Below, in pieces: positions 1 through 9,925 of a stretch of DNA of 64,000 nucleotides (positions are counted from its first letter, which is position 1; the number at the start of each line of letters is the position of its first letter). This DNA is from Elgaria multicarinata webbii (Eukaryota; Chordata; Lepidosauria; Squamata; Anguidae). The stretch covers positions 33,895,501 through 33,959,500 of the forward strand of contig NC_086183.1 in assembly GCF_023053635.1 (NCBI RefSeq), read 5' to 3'. The translations under genes were made by a program, and so were the position numbers. The notes under the pieces were generated by a model. The model had not been told where the DNA came from. It saw nothing but the letters and a program-made list of their open reading frames with translations, and ran no database searches.

Positions 1-389
1 TCTCCACCTCCACTGGCCTCCACCACAGGCGAACAAGTTCCACAATCTCATCTTCTCCAAAAGTGAAAACGAGACTGTGACAAAATGGCCACATGCCTCT
101 TACGCCCACACACCTCTGCCTCGTGGCACCTTCCCCCCCCCCCCCCCGGCCTCCCAGAGCAAGAACACCACAGCAACCTACAAAGCCCCCTGCCCAAACC
201 TTTCCCAATCTCTGAAAAGGTAGAGGCTCGCAGCCCCGTCCACCTCTGGCCGGTCAGGGCTGCCTTGTGCCGAAAAGATGCGGAAGCTGAGTGCACTGAA
301 CAACCGGGCGCACCTCCGCCTCCTCTGACCCAGGGCACAGCCCTTTCATGCTGCCAGCATGACATCACCACCCAGGCACTTATCAGCAC

Positions 390-566
390 CTGGGAATTCC
401 TCCCAGACTCTTGACTGAGTGCCACTACACCTGTCAGTTTTCATTTTCCTGGCTCGTTTTCCACATCTCATGGCGGGAGAGTTCCCCACGCCGCTGGTAG
501 AGTCCCAATTCAGGATCCATTTTCTTTTTATGTTACAAATGGAAAGTGCGAAAAGTAGTATAAATA
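390..566 (+). promoter_or_regulatory. Candidate interferon-lambda promoter (kappaB, ISRE, TATA)
   Basis: A kappaB-like site GGGAATTCC lies at 392-400. The reverse strand of 435-449 reads GGAAAATGAAAACTG, which contains the IRF/ISRE core GAAANNGAAA. A second kappaB-like stretch GGGAGAGTTCCCC is at 475-487, and TATAAATA is at 559-566. A TATA box there predicts a start near 590, about 75 bases before the ATG at 664. NF-kappaB and IRF sites are the known control elements of type III interferon genes, so this cluster fits an inducible interferon promoter. Its use for the gene whose main exons start at 9926 is inference. Confidence 0.5.
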
Positions 567-663
567 TCGGGGCCATGGAGGATGCAGGAGACAAAGCACC
601 TCCTGGAGACAGAGAAGCCTCATCTGATCAGAAAGGATCCAGAGAGACCTTGCAGGAGACACG

Positions 664-676
664 ATGGTCAACCCAG
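664..676 (+). CDS. IFNL: Putative first coding exon of IFN-lambda (M-V-N-P-)
   Basis: The 13 bases ATGGTCAACCCAG are followed by a good splice donor (gtaagag, 677 on). The ATG has A at -3 and G at +4. The exon ends after one base of a codon, which is the phase needed by the acceptor before 9926. The joined start reads MVNPAAVEQFLLPLVAVMM, and continues to an ANA-AP site that looks like signal peptidase cleavage. Human IFNL2 and IFNL3 also have a small extra upstream exon. The implied intron of about 9.2 kb is long for the family, so the link is tentative; the alternative is an unseen nearer first exon. Confidence 0.45.
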
Positions 677-1474
677 GTAAGAGCTGGAAAGGCTTTTTCC
701 TTTGCTACGAGGGGCTCCAGCATGGAGACGGGCATTCCTGCGACGGAGCTTGGGCTGCCCCCTTCCAGCCACGGAACAGGGCACTGGGTCCTTTGGAGCA
801 ACATCTTCCTTTCTCCACAAAGACTGAAGGAGCAAAAGGAAGATGTGGAACCAAAAGGGAGCACAGAGGGCCAACTTCCCTGCGGAGCGGCCAAAGACTT
901 CCCATCCCACCCTTCATGAGAACATGCAGGGATTCCGTGGCACAAAGGGCTAGTTCCCATCAGGCTGGCAAGCCAGTACCTGGGCTGTACCTGTTTCAGA
1001 TGGCAGCTGGCACAGCTGCATGTTCCTCCATATAAGACAATTCCCTGCACACAGAAAGCTAGCATGTCAGGGAGGAGAATTCTTCCCTCCGACTCTTTTC
1101 CCTTGCCATGCAGGGAATTTGTTTGTGCAAATTCATGTCAGCAGTCTGAGGTGATACAGACCAGACAGAGGTTTACCATCTTAGTGAGAGAACTAGGCCT
1201 TTGATGGTCTGGGACAGGGAGTCAACCCTGGGTGGACAGGAGGGCCCCTCAAGTCCGGCTCCATGGAACTGACTGTCTCTACGCCTCTTGTGGCCAGCGT
1301 TCACACCAGGCGACCGATCGTCTGGAAGTTTGAGATTTGGATTCTTTTTCTAAGTACTTTGCTGGTTATGTGAGGAAGTTATGGGGCCAGAGTTCTCGTA
1401 AGATGGCCATGGGTGCCATTTTCTTCGTAGAAGGGGGGTGGGGTTGAATAAAAACGAATAAATAAATAAATGTG

Positions 1475-1550
1475 TCCTGCTGTACACCACCCAGAGAGCT
1501 TCAGCTATGGAGCAGTATAGAAATGTAGATGATGATGATGATGACGATGA
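1475..1550 (+). mobile_element. LINE 3' tail with GAT repeat
   Basis: CACCCAGAGAGCTTCAGCTA and GGAGCAGTATAGAAATGTAG form the 3' tail of the L2/CR1-clade LINE seen inverted at 20018. A GATGAT microsatellite follows. Confidence 0.65.
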
Positions 1551-2055
1551 ATGGTGATGAAAACGGTCCTCTGTCTGAAGGGCTGTCAGAGGACCGTACT
1601 GGAAGACATCCTCCCTTTCAAGGGTGGCCAGTCGAAGTCTGGTTTCAAGATTCGGAACCCTGAAAAGGGAGAGAGCAGAGCCGGGCCTCGAAGTCGCAGG
1701 CTGAACCACCTGCCTGCACAGCCAGCTTCCCCACTTAGAGCCAGGAAATACACCACATTGCTAGTCACGGTTTCTAAATTGGCATCTAAAGATCTAAATG
1801 AGCAGATGCAGACTTTATGCCGCTCTGCGCCTTCTTTGTCCTCTTTTTCGGCAAGGCATAAGTGGCCATCCTCAGCACTCAGCGCAGAAGGGCAGCCTCT
1901 CAGTCCTCAAAAGGACCTCCCTGGTCCCACCCCAAGAACATCTCCTGGCCCTTGGAAGCCAATAGGAGCCCTGCTGCCCCCTTACAGAAATGGAGAAATG
2001 GTGGCCAGAGGCTGGGGGAGCTTCCATCCCTTCCCCCAGGACTAAGGAATCCCCC

Positions 2056-2128
2056 AGCCAGCTGGGATGCTGGGAGTTGTAGTCCAACACATCTGGAGGG
2101 CTTCCCAGTTGGATGGGGAAGGCTTCCT
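2056..2128. mobile_element. Palindromic hAT-type MITE, half copy
   Basis: GGGAGTTGTAGTCCAACACA and TCTGGAGGGC mark the right arm of the most abundant small repeat in the window. Confidence 0.65.
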
Positions 2129-2382
2129 TAATCCTTGGGGAAGGAAGGCTTCACTTCTCCAACCCCGGGCAGACGGAGCACTGACTGCTTCCTTCCCCCC
2201 AGGAGCGATGGAAAGAAGCTGCCGTCTGTCCTGGGCACAGAGACAGAAAACGGCTGCACGGGGCTTCAGTGCTGGGTGGATTTATTGGCTGGATAAAACA
2301 ATTAAAACAAGTTTCCATCGACTAAAATAAAGTGCCCTCGACTAATTGGTCAGAGCCCAAAACTAAAATTATTTTAAATCAG

Positions 2383-2492
2383 GGATGGGGACGGTGTGGC
2401 TGCCCAGACATGGTTGGACTACAGCTCCTATCAGCCCTTGCTATGCTGGCAAGGGCTGATGGGAGCTGTAGTCCAACCACATTTGGAAGTCC
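2383..2492. mobile_element. Palindromic MITE-like repeat
   Basis: Two inverted arms, TGGTTGGACTACAGCTCCTA and GGAGCTGTAGTCCAACCAC, surround a short centre with AGCCCTTGC and GCAAGGGCT. Confidence 0.7.
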
Positions 2493-4004
2493 ACAAGTCC
2501 CCCACCCACCCTGGATACATAGGACTTGTCAAGCATTCTCCTAAAAGGAAGAGAACAAAAGGTCCCTCTTTGAAGATGGGGTGTGTTGGGGCAGAGGTGT
2601 TCACCATTTACGTAAAAACAAAGCGAAATATGCAGTTTCCTTTAGAATTATATGGGGGGATGTTTCTCATAAGCAGATGTATCTGGATTTTAATTGATTT
2701 TATTAATTGACTAGGCCAGAGCAGTTGCAAAAGGGTAAATAACAGGGAAGGCTCTATCCTGCGTTTTAAGCAGCTGGAGAAAGGTGGGAGTTTGACTGGT
2801 GCAGCTTTTCCTATCATTCACACACACTGGTGGGAAAGCTGTAGCTGTAACCCGGATGGCCACGCCCTCTTCTTAGCCACGCCCCTTGCCCTGACCACCC
2901 ATCATTTGACTGATTTTCAGCTTTTGCCTGGTTCCTTCCCCATTTTTAAAGGCTGAAATGCCTCCACTGAGGCTCAGTTACTGGCAGTAAAAGCCTTAAG
3001 CAAAATTATGCCGGTATTATTATTATTATTCCCTTTTTGCTCCACCCCTTTTTGCATCTGGCCCCACCCACCATTGGGATGTTCCGCCCCTGACACCCTC
3101 CCAAGCTCCGAGCACATCTCCAGAATGGGATCCGGCTCCCTGGCTGAGAGGCGCTCCCCACCTGTGCACTGGGAGGAAATGGTAGCATATACTGTACAGT
3201 GAGATAAGGCAACAGCCGGCGTGTTTTTGCACCTGTCCGTTTCTCTGCTCCTTAAAAGCCAGTGGGCGACCTTTCGGGTCAGCTCGCCAAACCCTGCTGC
3301 ATCCCCAAGCCCCATGTCTTGCCCCTGTACCCCCAAGCTCACGTACCAAACCCCTTCCAACCTCATGCTAATTGGCCAGTTACTCAACTTCCCAATGCAA
3401 ATGTAGTTACAGAAAAATAATTGAAGCCCTAAACAGTGACAAATGATTTTGGCTAGGAAGGACTGCGGAGTCAAGGTAATTATCTTCCGGCGCTGCTCAA
3501 AACCTGCCATTCCTCCCAATATTTTATTTGTCAGAGTTTTCCCTCACTGCAGAAATGGTGCAATTAGCCAGCTCTGAGATTACCTAGAGGGCAGCTCTAG
3601 GAAACGAATGTTCACATGGCCCTGCAGTGTTGCTCCTATCTAAGGCTGCAAACATCAACACACCTGCAAGCCATGATGCCCTTGCCAGGAAGTGAATTCC
3701 TCTGAAAGGTTGGGCTTCACTTCCAGGGAAAGAGGGCTCGGATCGGGCCGGTCAAGGCAGTAACGACAGGGTGGCCTGAGCACAACCCAGGAGTGTGGCA
3801 GCTTCTGTACCGCCCCCAAAAGGGGAAATGCATCACCAAAAAAGCAGACAAAGGAGACCCGGATTTGAATATGCTAATTTATACATAGAGATGCAATTTT
3901 GGAAATCGTTACTATAATTGAAGTAGACATGTAGTCCATCTCACCATTGTGTGAACACCTGTGATCAGCCTGCTCTCCAGATGCTCCAGGGACCTTTTAG
4001 CTCT

Positions 4005-4277
4005 TAGAATCATAGAATCACAGAATAGCAGAGTTGGAAGGGGCCTACAAGGCCATCGAGTCCAACCCCCTGCTCAATGCAGGAATCCTCCTTAAAGCAC
4101 ACCTGACAGATGGCTGTCCAGCTGCCTCTTGAAGGCCTCTAGTGTGGGAGAGCCCACAACCTCCCTAGGTAACTAGTTCCATTGTTGTACTGCTCTAACC
4201 GTCAGGAAGTTTTTCCTGATGTCCAGCTGGAATCTGGCTTCCTTTAACTTGAGCCCGTTATTCTGTGTCTTGCACTC
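4005..4277 (-). mobile_element. CR1 LINE 3' fragment
   Basis: The plus strand starts with the diagnostic AGAATCATAGAATCACAG, which is the reverse complement of the CR1 3' microsatellite, followed by GAGTTGGAAGGGGCCTACAA. It ends in the RT-coding part near TGTCTTGCACTCTGGGA. It is 5' truncated and non-functional. Confidence 0.9.
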
Positions 4278-6032
4278 TGGGAAAGAACCATCATTCCAAC
4301 TGATGGTTCTTTATCTTTATGCTGGGAGTGAAACAGAGGACTGTCCTCTGTAAAAGAGGACACAGGGCCACCCAGAGAACTTTGAATCATGCATCCAGTG
4401 GAAAACACGGCAGACATCAGGCCTATGGGCCAAATCCAGACTGCCTGGGGTTGCAATCCAGCCCACCAGGGTTTCCTTGATGGCTGCACACAGACACCAA
4501 ACATTTGCGGGTTTCCTGACTTTTGCCTGGTTTCCACCCCCACCCCACCCCCATTAGAAAAGGTCCCAGATGCCTCTCCTAAGACTCAATTACTGGCAAT
4601 AAGAGCTTTAAGCTAAAGTATGCTGATATTTTGGGTATTTTTGAATATGCCCCTTTTGGCCTTCATCCCTGCCCACCACTTGAATACCCACCCCCCCAAG
4701 AACTTCTCGGGAATTTAACGTGGTCTTTGAGCTGAAAGGGGTTCCAGGCATTCTGAATACTGTGGCATCCAGGCTTGGTCACCTTGGCTGGGTTTTAATG
4801 CAAGGTACACCTTTGAAAAACAGGTTATTATCAACATAAATTCAGCCTGAGCTCACTTTCAAGTTAAATTTGTCTCCTCATTCCAGGGGTGCACCTGAAA
4901 TGAGTTGGAAGTGAGTGGGCAGGCCGCCATCCAGGGCTCTTGACTCACCATCCTCTAATCCGGAGAGAGCCTTGCTTTAATAACAAGCATCTGACCAAGT
5001 CCGGAGTGGGAGACCGGGGGGGGGGGGAATACTTCCAAAAGTGGAGTACATTCTCTTACTTCTCCCTTCCTTGACTTGAGCTGGCTTTCACCATCAGAAT
5101 TTGGAGGCGTTTATCTCTCAGAGTGGCTGATCACAAGATAACAGTTCTTGAAATATTAATCGTATAATAATACGTAATATTTCTGCAAGGGCCTTAAATA
5201 GCAAAGGGCTGTACGGAGATAAGAAAGAGTCCCTGCAGACTAATAAACTAGCCCACATCTGCAGGAACAATAAATCCTAGACTATTTCAGCCCACACACC
5301 TTGGCTGACTATCTCTGGTCGCTTAGAAGCCACTTTATACGTGGGGAATACAGATTTTGTTTATCTCAGGATTAAAAAAGAAAAGAAACAAGAGAAGCGC
5401 TCCTAGTGTGACTAGGGGTTGCCAACTCCCTTTTATCCCATTTCATCACCCCCTCTGGAATACCACTGCAAAAACTAAGCAGAACATAAAGCCACCAACA
5501 CGGCCAGATGCCCCTTCAAAAGGTGGCCACTGCCGCTGGGATTTGGCTTAGCCGCAATTCACATTCTGCCTACGATGCCCAGACGGAGATTGTCGCCCAG
5601 CCTCTGGCAGTTCACAGCTGGCGTCTGCGTTCATTTTTATGCGCTGTGTTTTTAAAACGTTGGAGATAAGTCTGAGACGGGTCCAAGGAGAGTGTCCAAG
5701 AGGATCTGGAGTTTAGCATACAAGCTGTTCGGAAGAAAGGCAGAGTGAACTCACCGGCTCTGTTCAGCATAGGGGAAAGAAGATTATGCGCTGAGGCTGT
5801 TAAATGATACTCTTCAGATTTTAAAAGGCTGCCATAAAGGGAGCAGAGAGCTATTATTCTTCCTTGTCATTTAAAAAAAAAAACCCAGACAAGGTGCCAT
5901 GGGCTTTCTCTTGTAAGAAAGTGGATTTCAGGCTGAAAATCAGAGGAGAAAATGTCCTGCTGTTAAAAGGATTGCGGGAGATAATGGGATTGTTTAGTGG
6001 ACTTCGTAGCTCAGCTCTCTCCAATGGGGCAG

Positions 6033-6136
6033 CCTACAGATGTGGTGGGCTACAAATCCCATCCTCCAACGGCAGTGCGGATGGGGGTTATGGGAGTTGC
6101 AGTCCAACACATTTGAAGGGTACCCAGTTAGGGGAG
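6033..6136. mobile_element. Palindromic hAT-type MITE
   Basis: GGTGGGCTACAAATCCCATC pairs with TGGGAGTTGCAGTCCAACAC. This is a diverged member of the family described at 58902. Confidence 0.65.
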
Positions 6137-6376
6137 GCTCTTGTGTAGTTCATGGTAATGGGGAAATGGAGGTCTACTCCCAACCCTACCTGCCCCCTTT
6201 CCCTGCCCCAAAGAACACCCCCACCCACCTACTGGTGGATGTACAAGCCCCACCCTTTCACCCCAGTCCAGGCAGAGTCTGCAGAAGCTCCCCTTGCATC
6301 ACACACCCCTTGCCCCCGGATGTCCTCTTCCACAGATTTACAAACATGTTGTTTTTAAACAGGGGAAATCACACAT

Positions 6377-6998
6377 CTCATAGAATCATAGAATAGCAGA
6401 GCTGGAAGGGGCCTATAAGGCCATCGAGTCCAACTCCCTGCTCAATGCAGGAATCCACCCTAAAGCATCCCTGACAGATGCTTGTCCAGCTGCCTCTTGA
6501 AGGCCTCTAGTGTGGGAGAGCCCACGACCTCCCTAGGTAACTGATTCCGTTGTCGTACTGCTCTAACAGTCAGGAAGTTTTTCCTGATGTCCAGCTGGAA
6601 TCTGGCTTCCTTTAACTTGAGCCCGTTATTCCGTGTCCTGCACTCTGGGAGGATCGAGAAGAGATCCTGGCCCTCCTCTGTAAGACAACCTTTTAAGTCT
6701 TTGAAGAGTGCTATCATGTCTCCCCTCAATCTTCTCTTCTCCAGGCTAAACAGGCCCAGTTCTCTCAGTCTCTCTTCATAGGGCTTTGTTTCCAGACCCC
6801 CAGTCATCCTGGTTGCCCTCCTCTGAACACGCTCCAGCTTGTCTGCGTCCTTCTTGAATTGTGGAGCCCAGAACTGGACGCAATACTCTAGATGAGGCCT
6901 AACCAGGGCCGAATAGAGAGGAACCAGGTCCTCACGTGATTTGGAGGCTATACTTCTATTAATGCAGCCCAAAATAGCATTTGCCTGGCACTGTTCTG
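6377..6998 (-). mobile_element. CR1 LINE 3' fragment with RT C-terminus
   Basis: This is the longest CR1 copy here. The reverse strand reads without a stop from about 6990 to 6460 and encodes the end of the CR1 reverse transcriptase ([46 protein letters not shown]). It ends with the ATTCTATGA-type tail. It is 5' truncated, and the preserved frame suggests a fairly young insertion. Confidence 0.9.
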
Positions 6999-7294
6999 TG
7001 GCTGCCCCTTGTACAGGTGAAGAACCTGTCCCTTTCTGCCCCAATGTTGATGGACTACACTTCCCATCACCCCTGATCACTGGTCATGTTGGCCGGGGCT
7101 GAGGGGAAATGTGGGAGTCCACCAACACCTGCGGAGTCACGGCTGCCCGGTTTCTGTTCTGAGGTCTCGTTTCGGTCGGCGTTGCTTTTAGAGATGGCGG
7201 AGTAACCGTGAGGCGCCCTCTTGTGGCCAGAGCTGGCATTTGCTGCCCAGAGACAGGCCTCCTTTACCAAGGGCCGCTCTGCCCCACCAGCTCT

Positions 7295-7515
7295 GGCCAC
7301 GCCAGCCTTCCTCAACCTGGAGGCCTCCAGGTGGATTGGGCTGCAATGCCTAGCATTCCTCCGGGCTAGAGGACACATCTGGAGGGCACCAAGTTGGAGA
7401 AGGCTGAAGTACACGGAGGGCACATTCAAAGAGCTTAATAAAGAGCAGCCTTCCCCAACCTGCAGCCCTCCAGATGTGTCGGACTACAACTTCCAGAATC
7501 CCCCAGGGCCCTAGT
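7295..7515. mobile_element. Two palindromic hAT-type MITE copies
   Basis: CAGCCTTCCTCAACCTGGAG starts one copy (to about 7405). CAGCCTTCCCCAACCTGCAG at 7446 starts another, truncated one. Confidence 0.65.
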
Positions 7516-7537
7516 TGGGGAAGGGTATTCTATATCT

Positions 7538-7618
7538 TAAGAACCTCAGAAGAGCCCTGAGGCTGGATCAGACCAAGGGTCCATCTAGTCCAGCACTCTG
7601 TTCCCACAGCAGCCTTGC
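7538..7618 (-). mobile_element. CR1-like LINE fragment (second subfamily)
   Basis: The segment AAGGGTCCATCTAGTCCAGC and CACTCTGTTCCCACAGCAGC also occurs, longer, at 45878 and inverted at 42235. It looks like the 3' part of a different CR1-type subfamily. Confidence 0.6.
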
Positions 7619-8424
7619 AAACTGGGCGTGGTGAAATCGCTTTTGCGATGACTCCATCCGCGCCTGGCAGGAACAAATTTGTCAGCCTTTCCAAACGCAC
7701 CTTCAAAAGACGTCCACGAAAGGGACGTGGTTCTGCTTCACCTCCACGAATACTAGGAACTACAGAAGAATTAGAAGGGCTAAGAACTGAAGCTGATGGA
7801 ACTGCACTTCCTTTTCAGCAGTAACCAAGTGAGGGCTTGAAAAATCCGCCCCCCCCAGCCAAGGTGACCCTGACTGAGGGGCGCCCCCCAACCTCTTCTG
7901 CCCTCCCACCTGGCCACTTTTCATGGCTGCAGAGCCACACTGTACAGCAGATGGCCGGCCCTGGGCTCCAACCAATTCATCTGCAAGGCAGTCACCAAAA
8001 CACCCACATTCCTCCCCACCTCCTCTCTCTCTCCCTCTCTCTTTCTTTTCCTTCCATTATCGAAATGTCCGCCAAGCTCCATTAAACGCAGCAACAATGC
8101 AAGCCACGCTGCCAATTTCATTAGCACGCCGAAGGTGAGCAAAGCCATCCCGCTCGCTCGGTATTAATTAGCAGCGACGAGGATTTTGTCCCTTTGCTGC
8201 ATTCGTGCAAACTGGATTATGCAGAGGCTTGACCCAAACGTCCCCCCACCCACCCACCTTCTTTCCTTCAAGATTACGCCGCTTAAGATGCAAGCAACAC
8301 CGGGCTGAATGTGTAACCAGCAAGCCACGACGGAGAGATTGGGGGTGGGTGGGGTCCTCTCTAGCCCTACCTGTCGTGGGAAGGGAGGTTACCTAGAGAG
8401 GTCCCAGTGTTGCTTTAGAACCCC

Positions 8425-8520
8425 CTTCCCCAACCTGGCAGGCTCCGGATGTGTTGGACTACAGCTCCCATCATGCCCAGCCAACACTGGGGGGTGATGA
8501 GAGTTGTTGGGGATGGCTGC
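8425..8520. mobile_element. Palindromic hAT-type MITE
   Basis: CCCTTCCCCAACCTGGCAGG and TGTTGGACTACAGCTCCCAT form the left arm; the right arm is decayed. Confidence 0.65.
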
Positions 8521-9925
8521 TTTAGAATACTGAGCAAAGCCAAATTGCCTGTCTCAGGGGCGCAGCAGTGAAATGGTCTGTGGGTCTATAATGACACCAA
8601 TGAATGCCCTTTCAGGAACTATAAACCTAGAGATGCAAAGTGGAGGGAAATCGGGTATGAATGTGATTAGGAAGCATATGCTATCTGCATCTTGGCTCCA
8701 GACTCTGCACAGAATTGCTTTGGCAAGGGGCGGGTGGCTGGTGAGATACCCGGGCTGCACCCACCACCACCAGGCAACCAAAGCCCAAAGCCCTGGGCAG
8801 AAATCTCTTTTTAAATGCCACCATCACAGGGCAGGGGACACGCGAGGCTGTAGGCAGGGAGGCCACGTGATTTCTCCTAAGAGGAGAAGGGTCAGCAGGC
8901 CGGCCTGCATCAGGTGAAGTCGGCCCAATCCAGCACTCTGTTCCCATCAGTAGCCAGCCTGACAAGCAAGGCAACGGCCTTTTCTTGGCATCTGCCCCCA
9001 ACATCCGGGACTGACAGGTAGACCGCTCTGAACAGGGAGGTTCCATTTAGGTTTGGGGCACAGGACGGCTGTCAGCCGCCCAAGAGATGAATTCCATCCC
9101 AGGGATGGTCTTGGGGACCACATTCCACTGATGGGCAGGGATGAAGGCAAATGGGGGTGGTGCCAAAAATGTCACAACCCAACCCCCCAGCTCATTTTAG
9201 CTTAAAGCTCTTACCGCCAGTAACTAAACTTCAGGGAAGGCATCCCAGAATGGTGGGTAGGAGGAGGACCAGCACAAATGCCAAAAATCCACCAAACGAT
9301 TGGGAATTGGGGGAAGGGGGGGGCCTGGGGAAGGGGGCTGGGGCCATCTGGGGACCCCAAGTGGGCCGGATTTGCCCCTGGGCCTGACGCTCTGCACCCC
9401 TGATTTAGGTTTTACAGCTCACACCCAGGCGGTAGCAATGAGCGCCCCTCTCGTTCCTTTATTTCATCCTCTTATCGCCCAGCACTTTGGGGCAGGCAGC
9501 TTACAGCAATGAAAAATACTAAAACCTTCCCAAGGATCCCATGAATCCAAAACAGCCGCCTGAGGCCCTCTCCTGCTGAATGCAGGTCGCTTCTCACAGG
9601 GGGGACGGGACGGGACGGGGTGTCATGGCACCGAGCCCTGGCTAGCGGGCATCCCCGAAGCCGTGGGCCGGCCCCGCCGTTGGGGAAAGAAGGCGAGACG
9701 AGATGGCCGGATGCAGCAGAGCTGTGCTGAGGGGCTTGTGTTTAGCAAGGCGGCACAAACACCATAATGCCGTGACAAGGGGCACGCCCGTCCTCGCCAG
9801 AACGCTGGGACAAGGCAGAGGTTGGGACCGCGTCCGTGCGATCCGGAATTCTGCAGGGCGACGGGTGTCCTGAGACGGAGAACGTTATAAGTAGTCTTAT
9901 TTTCCCCCAATCCTCTCTGATTTAG

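Larger units (their letters stand above)
677..9925 (+). other. Presumed IFN-lambda intron 1, repeat-rich
   Basis: I recognise no host exon here. The stretch holds CR1 fragments, hAT-type MITEs and LINE tails (listed separately), poly-C/poly-G runs and unique sequence. The part at about 8050-8210 is AT-rich and repeat-free with a TTAATTAGC motif, and could be a conserved non-coding element. A TATA-like TTATAAG at about 9885 is discussed under rejected items. If the exon at 664 does not belong to the interferon gene, this is simply upstream intergenic DNA. Confidence 0.4.

Noticed and set aside
419-919. 166-codon open frame as a gene
   Set aside because: It crosses the candidate TATA box and the splice donor, shows no domain, and its frame would meet a stop right after the 9926 acceptor.
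6460-7080. 206-codon reverse-strand frame as a host gene
   Set aside because: It is the CR1 reverse transcriptase C-terminus plus flank.
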